5,656 nt of DNA from CAXMWX01 sp051008185 (lineage in GTDB: Bacteria > Pseudomonadota > Gammaproteobacteria > Eutrophobiales > Eutrophobiaceae). Below are positions 1 through 5,616 of this stretch, one piece after another. A program made the translations under genes and the position numbers. The notes below the pieces were generated by a model. That model had not been told where the DNA came from and did not search any database. It worked only from the letters and a program-made list of their open reading frames with translations. The stretch is taken from contig JBPCXW010000079.1 in assembly GCA_051008185.1 (NCBI GenBank), positions 1 through 5,656 on the forward strand. Reading direction: 5' to 3'. The stretch's first letter is position 1. Each line of letters begins with the position of its first letter.

Positions 1-940
1 GGGTGCTGAAGAAATGGCCGCCCGGCATGTTGCCCAGTGCCAGCGGCAAGGTTTCAAACATCAAACCCGGCCCGCTTGCCGGATCCAAACCCGACGCAAA
101 CACGATAGAAAAGATAGCCATACCGGCCAGCAAGGCCGCCAGGGTATCGCTGATCGCAATCGCCCAGGCGGGACCGACTATTCCCATATCTCTGGATAGA
201 TAAGCACCATAAGTCAGCAAGGCACCGGTGCCCACCGTAACGGAAAACAACGCCTGCCCCAGGGCCATTAGTACGCTGTGCCAGCTCAGGCCGGAGAAGT
301 CGGGATAAAACATAAAGCGCCAGGCGATCCCCGGTGCCCCCTCTACACAACCGTAAATAACCAACAAGACAATCATGCCGAACAAGGCGGGCATGATGAA
401 ACCGGTTACCCGTTCAATACCTTTTTTCACCCCCTTGCCGATAACATAGACGGTGGCGGCGAGATACAGGGCGTGCCAGAACATCAAACGTCCCGGTGAT
501 GCCAGCAAGTCAGCGAACTGCGCCTCGGCCCGCGGTGCCGAGATAACAAAAAAAGTCCCTTGCAAGGCATGATAGATATAATCCAGCGACCAGCCGGCCA
601 CCACCGCATAAAAAGTCAGGGCTCCCAACGGGGTCAATATACTCAGCCAACCGATCGCCACCCAGAAACGATGCTGTCTCCCCTCCCTGATCAGATTAGC
701 CAAAGATGTCACCGGGCTACCGCCGCCGCGTCTTCCCATCGCCAACTCGGCCATAATCAACGGGATGCAGACAATCAATATGATACCCAGATAAACCAGA
801 ATGAACGCACCACCGCCGTTCTCACCGGCGACATAAGGGAAACGCCACAGGTTGCCCAAACCAATGGAGGCACTGACTATCGCAAACGAAAAGGCAAGTC
901 GGGATGACCACAGGCGATCATTATTCGTTTGTTTGAGCAT
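1..940 (-). CDS. Sodium-dependent transporter, NSS/SNF family (partial, C-terminus beyond left edge)
   Basis: Inner-membrane secondary transporter of the neurotransmitter:sodium symporter family (LeuT fold), which imports amino acids or related amines with Na+. The open frame gives 313 codons and leaves the left edge without a stop; the family is usually about 440-550 residues, so TM8 and beyond are missing. Seen directly: TM1 with the signature SASIGLGNLWRFPY (residues 23-36) followed by AGENGGGAF (38-46); TM2 ending AELAMGR (64-70) with Glu65 matching LeuT Glu62; Tyr111 matching LeuT Tyr108; TM6 with GQALFSVTVGTGA (228-240), in which Phe232 matches LeuT Phe253. Asn30 matches the sodium ligand Asn27. 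The LeuT Phe259 position is Thr238, so the substrate pocket differs from LeuT. The ATG is the only possible start: an in-frame TGA lies three codons upstream. The gene begins 4 bp after the DUF819 stop, with only a weak GAG ribosome site inside that gene's end, so translational coupling is likely. Family assignment is firm; substrate is unknown. Confidence 0.93.
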   Translation of the reverse strand, partial: MLKQTNNDRLWSSRLAFSFAIVSASIGLGNLWRFPYVAGENGGGAFILVYLGIILIVCIPLIMAELAMGRRGGGSPVTSLANLIREGRQHRFWVAIGWLSILTPLGALTFYAVVAGWSLDYIYHALQGTFFVISAPRAEAQFADLLASPGRLMFWHALYLAATVYVIGKGVKKGIERVTGFIMPALFGMIVLLVIYGCVEGAPGIAWRFMFYPDFSGLSWHSVLMALGQALFSVTVGTGALLTYGAYLSRDMGIVGPAWAIAISDTLAALLAGMAIFSIVFASGLDPASGPGLMFETLPLALGNMPGGHFFST

Positions 941-944
941 CGGG

Positions 945-2078
945 TTAACTCAAAAACTCTGTCACGGCGACACCGATAAAAGTGGCAATGACATAACCGA
1001 AGATACCACACATGATTCCGGGCATAACCAGATCACGCCAACCTTTGGATATGGCAATCGCCGCCGTCGCCGTCGGCCCGACCAGAGCCGCAGCGGAGGC
1101 GACAACGGCCTCGGCCAGATCGATCTTGAACAATCTGGCCGCCGCCAATACCAGAAACAGATGAAACAAAATAATGAACATCCCGTAGATAAATAGATAA
1201 AAGGCCTCGCCCAGAAAAGTGGTTGCGTCCGTCCCCGCCCCGACCATCGCGAAGAACAGATACATCAGCAACATACCGACTTCAAAATCGCCTTGCAGTT
1301 TGTTCAACGGCCCCGGTATCAGGTTGGCAACAATAATGGTAACTATGGTGATAAACAAAATCCTGTATTGCGTGAGTTCAAGGTAAGCGGCAATAAAATC
1401 AGCAATACTGCAGATAAGAAAACTCAAGGCAATGGCCCCGCTGATATGCGTCAGCCGGATATGCGGCAGGCTGTCCTGAATCAACCCGGCACCTTGTTTA
1501 TCATCTGCTGCCGCCAGCAACCTGGACGGGACCCTGGCCGTAATGAATCTGACTGAAGGAATGGCAATCAACAACATCAAGGCAGTAATACTGACAAAAC
1601 TGCTTGCCCCTATGGCGACACTGAATTCCTGTGTAGTCATCTGCACCGCCTGCGATACGGCCAGAAAATTCACCGCACCACCGACAAAACCGGCGGTATA
1701 AACACCGGCCACCTTGGGGCCGATCTCGCCCAGCTCCATGATGTAGAAACCGGCCACCGCGGTAACAACCGTGGCCATGCAGGCAAGGCAGAAGATAATC
1801 ATCACGATACCGCTTTCCCTGAATATCCTGCGCAGGTCTGCCTTGTACAGCAACAACGGTATCGCCAGCGGCACCAGAGTACCGCCGACCAGATCATAAG
1901 CAGGGGCGGCAAACGGGATGATTTTTATATTTGACAAGATCATGCCGATGGTCAGCACCCATACCACCCCGGATGTCTTCTTGCCGATAGGCTGGCTGTC
2001 TATCCAGAAGCCGAGCCAGGCAAGGCCAAACAGGATGGTGCCTATGGCAAAGGTGTTGTCGGCGGGGATGATTGGCAT
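945..2078 (-). CDS. DUF819 family integral membrane protein (putative transporter)
   Basis: A 377-residue polytopic inner-membrane protein that I recognise as DUF819 (YjcL-like), a family without an established substrate. It has about 11-12 hydrophobic segments (roughly 10-26, 36-54, 61-78, 90-114, 119-144, 152-179, 213-234, 239-256, 264-284, 289-316, 322-345, 350-376). They are split into two halves by a polar cytoplasmic-type loop at 180-210, which fits an inverted-repeat carrier fold. Family-type motifs visible: PLLLYKADLRRIFRESG (74-90), TAGFVGGAVNFLAVSQA (128-144), and VGPTATAAIAISKGW (333-347) followed by PGIMCGIFGYVIATFIG (353-369). The first two small-residue stretches fall in the first half and the last in the second, a common arrangement for a substrate path. 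The ATG is supported by AGGAA at 2085-2089, 6 bp upstream, and by an in-frame TGA just before it. It is the first gene of an operon with the NSS transporter and is divergent from the TonB-dependent receptor. Transport function is inferred from architecture; the substrate cannot be told. Confidence 0.9.
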   Translation of the reverse strand: MPIIPADNTFAIGTILFGLAWLGFWIDSQPIGKKTSGVVWVLTIGMILSNIKIIPFAAPAYDLVGGTLVPLAIPLLLYKADLRRIFRESGIVMIIFCLACMATVVTAVAGFYIMELGEIGPKVAGVYTAGFVGGAVNFLAVSQAVQMTTQEFSVAIGASSFVSITALMLLIAIPSVRFITARVPSRLLAAADDKQGAGLIQDSLPHIRLTHISGAIALSFLICSIADFIAAYLELTQYRILFITIVTIIVANLIPGPLNKLQGDFEVGMLLMYLFFAMVGAGTDATTFLGEAFYLFIYGMFIILFHLFLVLAAARLFKIDLAEAVVASAAALVGPTATAAIAISKGWRDLVMPGIMCGIFGYVIATFIGVAVTEFLS

Positions 2079-2102
2079 ACCGGGTTCCTGTCATGAGTGA
2101 AG

Positions 2103-2131
2103 TGAATAGGCAGACGGACAAAGTATCGCAA
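2103..2131 (-). promoter_or_regulatory. Weak candidate sigma70 promoter for the DUF819-NSS operon
   Basis: On the minus strand TTGCGA (2126-2131) is separated by 17 bp from TATTCA (2103-2108). The predicted transcript start near 2096 would leave an 18-nt leader containing the AGGAA ribosome site. The -10 matches the consensus poorly, so this is only the best candidate seen; a promoter further upstream in the AT-rich part (2250-2340) is equally possible. Confidence 0.2.
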
Positions 2132-2172
2132 CCCTGTGGCATTGCAAATCCCGGGTGCCGGTTCAGGCCCTC

Positions 2173-2194
2173 GGCACTACTCTGGCACCACTCT
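2173..2194. repeat. Tandem 11-bp direct repeat in the divergent intergenic region
   Basis: GGCACTACTCT (2173-2183) is followed immediately by GGCACCACTCT (2184-2194), 10 of 11 bases identical. It lies upstream of the DUF819 gene, outside any coding frame I accept. One unit is about one helical turn, so it could be a pair of regulator half-sites on one DNA face, or a simple local duplication. Function unknown. Confidence 0.5.
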
Positions 2195-2256
2195 GTTGTA
2201 AATAAGACACGCCATCTGCCCTGCCTTACTGTCTTGATTTCACTGGAAAATAAATT

Positions 2257-2276
2257 GATTTAAGCATAAACTACTT
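2257..2276 (+). promoter_or_regulatory. Operator-like repeat O1 overlapping the receptor -35
   Basis: The segment holds TTTAAGCATAAACTACTT (2259-2276), which recurs with one change (C to T) at 2290-2307. The starts are 31 bp apart, close to three helical turns, so both copies face the same side of the helix. Its right half TAAACT is intact and its left half keeps only TTTA. Its last two bases are the first two of the TTGACA -35. Proposed binding site for the MarR regulator encoded at 5028-5531; the protein assignment is inference. Confidence 0.6.
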
Positions 2277-2303
2277 GACAATCACTTAGTTTAAGTATAA
2301 ACT
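2275..2303 (+). promoter_or_regulatory. Sigma70-type promoter of the TonB-dependent receptor gene
   Basis: A perfect -35 TTGACA (2275-2280), a 17-bp spacer, then -10 TAAACT (2298-2303, 4 of 6 consensus bases). Transcription would start near 2310, giving a leader of about 62 nt that ends in the strong ribosome site GGGGAG (2359-2364). The palindrome at 2287-2304 sits across the spacer and the whole -10, and the O1 repeat abuts the -35: a repressible arrangement. A perfect TATAAT at 2332-2337 is an alternative -10, but no good -35 lies 16-18 bp before it. Confidence 0.6.
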
Positions 2304-2304
2304 A
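2287..2304. promoter_or_regulatory. Operator-like palindrome O2 over the receptor -10
   Basis: TAGTTTA (2287-2293) and TAAACTA (2298-2304) are perfect inverted repeats around the 4-bp spacer AGTA. The core TTTAAGTATAAACT (2290-2303) matches 13 of 14 bases with the core in front of marR (TTTAAGTCTAAACT, minus strand, 5565-5578). Size and symmetry fit a MarR dimer site. Occupancy would block RNA polymerase because the site covers the -10 hexamer. Confidence 0.65.
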
Positions 2305-2320
2305 CTTTAGTTTTACCAGA

Positions 2321-2340
2321 TAAATTAAGTTTATAATTTA
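2321..2340. promoter_or_regulatory. Third AT-rich palindrome (possible weak operator O3)
   Basis: TAAATTA (2321-2327) and TAATTTA (2334-2340) form a perfect 7-bp inverted repeat around AGTTTA. An inner stretch (2324-2337) matches the O2 core at 10 of 14 positions and contains a perfect TATAAT (2332-2337). It lies in the predicted leader of the receptor transcript, so it could be a third lower-affinity site, the -10 of a second promoter, or simply AT-rich sequence. Confidence 0.35.
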
Positions 2341-2371
2341 CCGAGTCACCGATCAAACGGGGAGAAGACCA

Positions 2372-4966
2372 ATGAGAACAAGATACATCATATTTACCTT
2401 TATCTGTGTAACTACCATCATGCCTGTATTTGCACAAGATGTGCTGGAAGAAATTGTTGTAACCGCACAGCGTAGAGAACAAAACCTGCAGGAAGTACCG
2501 GTCAGCGTGACAGCCTTCACAGGTGCCCAGATTGCACGAGACAATATCACGGCAGCCCGTGATTATTTGGCACTGACGCCGAATGTAACCTTTACCGATG
2601 ATGGACAAACAGGTAGCAAGGGTCTGGGTATCGCCGTGCGCGGTGTCGGTAATCTGGTAACCGGAGAAAACGCCGTAGTGAACTCGGTGGGTATCTATCT
2701 TGATGGCTTCAGTGTCGCTTCCGTACCGAATCAGGTTGCCAACCCGACATTACCCGACATGCAGTCCATAGAGGTATTGAGAGGCCCGCAGGGGACATTC
2801 TTTGGTCGTAACTCGGTCGGTGGTGCACTGAACCTGCGCAGTAATGACCCGAATCTGGACGAGTTCGGTGCCAAGGTGATTGTGGGCGGGGAAACTTATG
2901 AAGACGCCAACGAGTTGGGACGTTTCACCGGAATCGTCAATGTGCCGCTGACGGATAATCTCGCTGTGCGTGGTGTTATTCAATACGAAGATAGTGGCGG
3001 TCGTGTAAAGAATGTTTGTGGCGCGGGTGCATCATCACTGCCTGTTGGTACATCTTCATCTACTGTTGGTGGTGAGACTATTGATGTTGTTGATAGAACT
3101 ACCACACCTGCTGCTGGTGGTGACTGCCCTTCCGCTGGTCAGCAAACCAGCATGATGATGCATCCCGGCGACAGCACCATGACCGTTGAGGTTCCTGATC
3201 CCTTCACCCCCAGTGGTAGCAAAAACAGCGGTCATGAGGAAATTTTCTTCAGAGGCAAGGTGCTATGGAATGCAACTGACGTTACCACTGTCAAGGGCAT
3301 TGTTACCTACACGGACTTCGATCAGGGACATGATGAGAACGTACCCTCCGGTATCTTTGATGTGGACACGCATGATACCTTGGGATTGGAAAGGGCTCTG
3401 GATGGCGGCCCCGGTTTTTGGAGCGATGGCAATTACAGTCGCACCTCACACGATTTGCCGGAGTTCAACAAAAACGAATCCCTGTTGGGCATTATCAACA
3501 TTGAGCATCAACTGACGGACAGTTTAACAATAACATCCATCTCCGGTTTTATTGATGCTGAAAACAGCCGCTTGTTTGATCAGGATGCCGTGGGGGGGGT
3601 TGATACGATTCGCCGAAGTAATCTTTATGAAGGTACCTCCTGGAGTAGTGAACTGCGGCTTGATTACAGTGGTGATTTAATGGACTGGACTGTCGGTTTG
3701 CTGTATGCCAAAGACGATCAGGAACAGACTAATCTGATACAAACTACCGCTGGAGCAGGACAACATGCGGTTTTTGAACCTGGCTCTTCCACCGGTATCA
3801 GGTGGGGGTTACCACCGTTCGCAGGGTTCGCATTGGCTCACAATCTCAAAAGCTTTGAACTTGAAAATAAATCCATATTCGGGGATATCACATATCATGC
3901 GACGGATAGGCTGGACTTGATCGCCGGTGGCCGTGTGTCATGGGATGATGTAGATAGAGAAATTGATGACCAAAGATCCAACAGACCTGCATCCAGTGCG
4001 AAAGCTGATTTCACAGATTTTGCGCCTCGCGTTGGTGCCCGCTTTCAGGTGACGGACGAAGTGAATTTGTATGCCATGGTGTCCAAAGGTTATAAGCCGG
4101 GCGGACACACTGTGGGTAACGATTCCGTCAATACCGTTCCGGTGGATCCTGATGATCCCGATGCTGGTACGATACAACCGGCCTTCCAGACTCCGTATGA
4201 CAAGGAAGTTCTGTGGAATTATGAACTCGGCTTCAAATCTGAATTACTTGGCGATCAACTACGCCTGAACGCTTCGTTTTTCTATTCAGACTGGGAGGAT
4301 ATGCAATTTGAATCAACTGTATTCCTGACACCGGGTGATTTGACCACCTCCCTTGAACGAACCATCAACATCTCTGAGGCGGAAGCCGCCGGTGTTGAAG
4401 TGGAGTTTCTCGGTATTATCAGTGATGCCTTCACCGTTTCCGGCGGCCTTGGCTATCTGACTACGGAAATCAAGAGCAATCAGACAGTCGTACTTTCCGG
4501 CAACTGGGAACCGGAATTGCGAGGTCTGGACCTGCCCAAGGCACCTGAGTTAACCCTGAACCTTGCCGGCGAGTACCGATTCCCTGTCGGCGGTAACGGC
4601 GAAGGGTGGGTAAGACTGGAATATATTCACCGTGATGGACAGTATTCAGATATAGAGGGCGTAACCAATCTCCAACTCAATGGATTATCACCCAACAACC
4701 AGAGCACGATTGCGGGGGGGGGGGACGCGGTTCCACATAATTCCGGCCCGAATGAATTCCCGTACCTCAGCCCGGACTATGATGTGTTGAATATACGCGT
4801 AGGTGTTGAGTGGGAACAATGGTCAGCAACCGGTTTTGTGCAGAATCTTACCGGCGAAAACTACTACACGGGTACTCAGGAAAACTTCGGCGTAGGCGGG
4901 ATACGTCTGCGGCCCAACCCGCGTACCTTTGGTATCAACTTCAGTTACGCCTTCGGCAATCTGTAA
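2372..4966 (+). CDS. TonB-dependent outer-membrane receptor
   Basis: An 864-residue outer-membrane gated porin that takes up a scarce substrate using energy passed from TonB-ExbB-ExbD. Seen: signal peptide 1-21 with probable cleavage after VFA; TonB box LEEIVVTA (25-32), followed by the QRREQNLQEVPVSVTAF stretch typical of a very large proteobacterial receptor subfamily; plug domain about 40-150 with VRGVG, IYLDGF and IEVLRGPQGTFFGRN (133-147); then a barrel to the end, ending FSYAFGNL. The last strand reads FGINFSYAF and is followed by GNL, so the terminal residue is not the usual aromatic. An early loop (about 211-290) carries Cys216 and Cys252, probably a disulfide. The start is fixed by GGGGAG 7 bp upstream and by the signal peptide. 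Odd: an 11-G run encodes A781-D785 and an 8-G run encodes V407-V410. The gene stands alone, divergent from two inner-membrane transporter genes and convergent with marR. The substrate cannot be read from sequence; 'iron' is not supported by any Fur box I could see. Confidence 0.95.
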   Translation: MRTRYIIFTFICVTTIMPVFAQDVLEEIVVTAQRREQNLQEVPVSVTAFTGAQIARDNITAARDYLALTPNVTFTDDGQTGSKGLGIAVRGVGNLVTGENAVVNSVGIYLDGFSVASVPNQVANPTLPDMQSIEVLRGPQGTFFGRNSVGGALNLRSNDPNLDEFGAKVIVGGETYEDANELGRFTGIVNVPLTDNLAVRGVIQYEDSGGRVKNVCGAGASSLPVGTSSSTVGGETIDVVDRTTTPAAGGDCPSAGQQTSMMMHPGDSTMTVEVPDPFTPSGSKNSGHEEIFFRGKVLWNATDVTTVKGIVTYTDFDQGHDENVPSGIFDVDTHDTLGLERALDGGPGFWSDGNYSRTSHDLPEFNKNESLLGIINIEHQLTDSLTITSISGFIDAENSRLFDQDAVGGVDTIRRSNLYEGTSWSSELRLDYSGDLMDWTVGLLYAKDDQEQTNLIQTTAGAGQHAVFEPGSSTGIRWGLPPFAGFALAHNLKSFELENKSIFGDITYHATDRLDLIAGGRVSWDDVDREIDDQRSNRPASSAKADFTDFAPRVGARFQVTDEVNLYAMVSKGYKPGGHTVGNDSVNTVPVDPDDPDAGTIQPAFQTPYDKEVLWNYELGFKSELLGDQLRLNASFFYSDWEDMQFESTVFLTPGDLTTSLERTINISEAEAAGVEVEFLGIISDAFTVSGGLGYLTTEIKSNQTVVLSGNWEPELRGLDLPKAPELTLNLAGEYRFPVGGNGEGWVRLEYIHRDGQYSDIEGVTNLQLNGLSPNNQSTIAGGGDAVPHNSGPNEFPYLSPDYDVLNIRVGVEWEQWSATGFVQNLTGENYYTGTQENFGVGGIRLRPNPRTFGINFSYAFGNL
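3592..3599 (+). repeat. Homopolymer run of 8 G inside the receptor gene
   Basis: Eight consecutive G encode the end of Val407, Gly408, Gly409 and the start of Val410. With nine G the frame reads a TGA at once (3601-3603); with seven G it stops at a TAA (3678-3680). The tract is shorter than most documented contingency tracts, so any slippage rate should be lower than at the 11-G run. Confidence 0.85.
4714..4724 (+). repeat. Homopolymer run of 11 G inside the receptor gene (candidate phase-variation tract)
   Basis: Eleven consecutive G encode the last base of Ala781, Gly782-784 and the first base of Asp785. The frame is open with exactly 11 G. Loss of one G leads to a stop at 4788-4790 (805 residues); gain of one leads to a stop at 4738-4740 (789 residues). 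Either product loses the last 80 or so residues, including the final barrel strands, and should not assemble. A comparable arrangement is known for poly-G-switched haemoglobin receptors in Neisseria (HmbR, HpuA). The length is also prone to sequencing error. Confidence 0.85.
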
Positions 4967-4988
4967 CTGCAAGCCGTTATGGCACAGG

Positions 4989-5015
4989 GAAAGCCCCGCT
5001 TACAGCGGGGCTTTC
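4989..5015. terminator. Intrinsic terminator shared by the convergent receptor and marR genes
   Basis: GAAAGCCCCGCT (4989-5000) pairs perfectly with AGCGGGGCTTTC (5004-5015) around the 3-nt loop TAC: a 12-bp GC-rich stem. On the plus strand it is followed by TTTAT, and with the TTT in the stem this gives an interrupted U-tract, 22 bp after the receptor stop. On the minus strand the tract is only TTTC, so it should end the receptor message better than the marR message, whose stop lies 12 bp from the stem. Confidence 0.88.
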
Positions 5016-5027
5016 TTTATCTGCTAA

Positions 5028-5531
5028 CTAACTGTGACCCTGCCCCTTGCGGTTCTGCTCCACTGCTTCTTTTACCTTGACCAACACACCGGTAAACAGA
5101 TCGCTGTCATCCAGAGGCACATCAGCGAATAAACGCTCAAGTAATTTTTCATATTCTATTTCCATTTTTTTATACAATCTGCGCCCATCGGCTGTGAGCG
5201 TGACCACAAAAGATCGGCGATCGGTCGGTGTCGGTTCCCGCTTGATATAACCATCCTCGGAGAGCCGCTCCGCAATGCCCGTCAGATTCCCTTTACTAAC
5301 CATCAACCAACGAGATAATTCACCCATGGTCAAACCTTCCGGCACCCGGTCAATCGCGGAAAGCAATTCAAACCGTGGTAAGGTCATGTCAAATTTTTCC
5401 CGCAACATGGTGCGTATATCCAGCTCAACCATTTGCGAACAGGACACGATACGCAGCCATAACCGTAACCCTTCTTTTTCCTTGGGTATTTCTTGCAGTT
5501 TTTTCTCAACAATGTGTAGTTGTTTAATCAT
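5028..5531 (-). CDS. MarR-family transcriptional regulator
   Basis: A 167-residue winged helix-turn-helix regulator of the MarR family, which acts as a dimer and usually represses until a small, often aromatic or CoA-linked, ligand binds. Seen: N-terminal dimerisation helices (about 18-48, with LRLWLRIVSCSQMVELDIR); TLPRFELLSAI (50-60); helix 69-76; recognition helix VSKGNLTGIAERLSEDG (78-94); wing 96-112 with the family hallmark PTDRRSFVVTLTADG (102-116); C-terminal dimerisation helices 117-160. The LRLWLR...TLPRF...GELSRWLMVS pattern resembles regulators I associate with aromatic-acid catabolism, but that is a memory-based impression. The start is the first available codon after an in-frame TAA; the ribosome site (GGTGA, 4 bp upstream) is weak and close. 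The gene converges with the receptor and shares its terminator. Its promoter carries the same 14-bp core as the receptor promoter, so autoregulation and control of the receptor are likely. Ligand unknown. Confidence 0.93.
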   Translation of the reverse strand: MIKQLHIVEKKLQEIPKEKEGLRLWLRIVSCSQMVELDIRTMLREKFDMTLPRFELLSAIDRVPEGLTMGELSRWLMVSKGNLTGIAERLSEDGYIKREPTPTDRRSFVVTLTADGRRLYKKMEIEYEKLLERLFADVPLDDSDLFTGVLVKVKEAVEQNRKGQGHS

Positions 5532-5551
5532 ATTTTCACCCGATATTCTGA

Positions 5552-5580
5552 TTGTCCTGCCGACAGTTTAGACTTAAAAT
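5552..5580 (+). promoter_or_regulatory. Candidate plus-strand promoter divergent from marR
   Basis: TTGTCC (5552-5557, 4 of 6) is followed after 17 bp by TAAAAT (5575-5580, 5 of 6). The predicted start near 5587 would give a leader of about 30 nt to the ATG at 5617. The operator-like core (5565-5578) lies across the spacer and most of this -10, so the same bound regulator would cover both divergent promoters. Confidence 0.4.
5565..5580. promoter_or_regulatory. Operator-like palindrome at the marR promoter
   Basis: Read on the minus strand, ATTTTAAGTCTAAACT agrees with the receptor O2 segment (2288-2303) at 14 of 16 bases. The inner TTTA and TAAA are inverted around the 4-bp spacer AGTC. It occupies the same place relative to the promoter elements as O2 does: spacer plus -10. 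This supports autoregulation by the MarR protein; binding itself is inferred. Confidence 0.6.
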
Positions 5581-5593
5581 ACTTTTTTTCCAA
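5565..5593 (-). promoter_or_regulatory. Sigma70-type promoter of marR
   Basis: On the minus strand TTGGAA (5588-5593) is separated by 17 bp from TAAACT (5565-5570). The -10 and spacer length are identical to those of the receptor promoter. Transcription would begin near 5558, leaving a leader of about 27 nt before the ATG at 5531. Confidence 0.55.
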
Positions 5594-5616
5594 CTGATCA
5601 TCATGCACCAACAACA

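Noticed and set aside
54..907. Several open frames over the left end on both strands (for example 278-499 and 560-907 on plus, 54-350 on minus)
   Set aside because: They lie inside the NSS transporter frame, which shows clear family motifs through its whole visible length; the other frames encode low-complexity polar or arginine-rich peptides without any recognisable motif.
2155..2177. Inverted repeat GTGCCG-N11-CGGCAC considered as a terminator
   Set aside because: The stem has only 6 pairs with a long loop, is not followed by a T run on either strand, and lies upstream of both divergent genes where no transcript needs to end.
2250..2345. Fur box in front of the TonB-dependent receptor
   Set aside because: The region is AT-rich, but I find no GATAAT-type hexamer array; the clear symmetry is TAGTTTA-N4-TAAACTA, which instead recurs at the marR promoter.
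2310..2371. Riboswitch or structured leader before the receptor gene
   Set aside because: The leader of about 62 nt is short, AT-rich, and shows no conserved aptamer-like core beyond the DNA palindrome at 2321-2340.
2291..2608. Minus-strand frame across the receptor promoter and signal peptide region
   Set aside because: It is antisense to the signal peptide and plug of the receptor, would cross the proposed operators, and resembles no family.
4714..4724. Frameshift or pseudogene caused by the 11-G run
   Set aside because: With 11 G the frame continues through normal barrel sequence (YLSPDYDVLNIRVGVEW, then FVQNLTGENYY) to a natural end, so the gene is intact as given.
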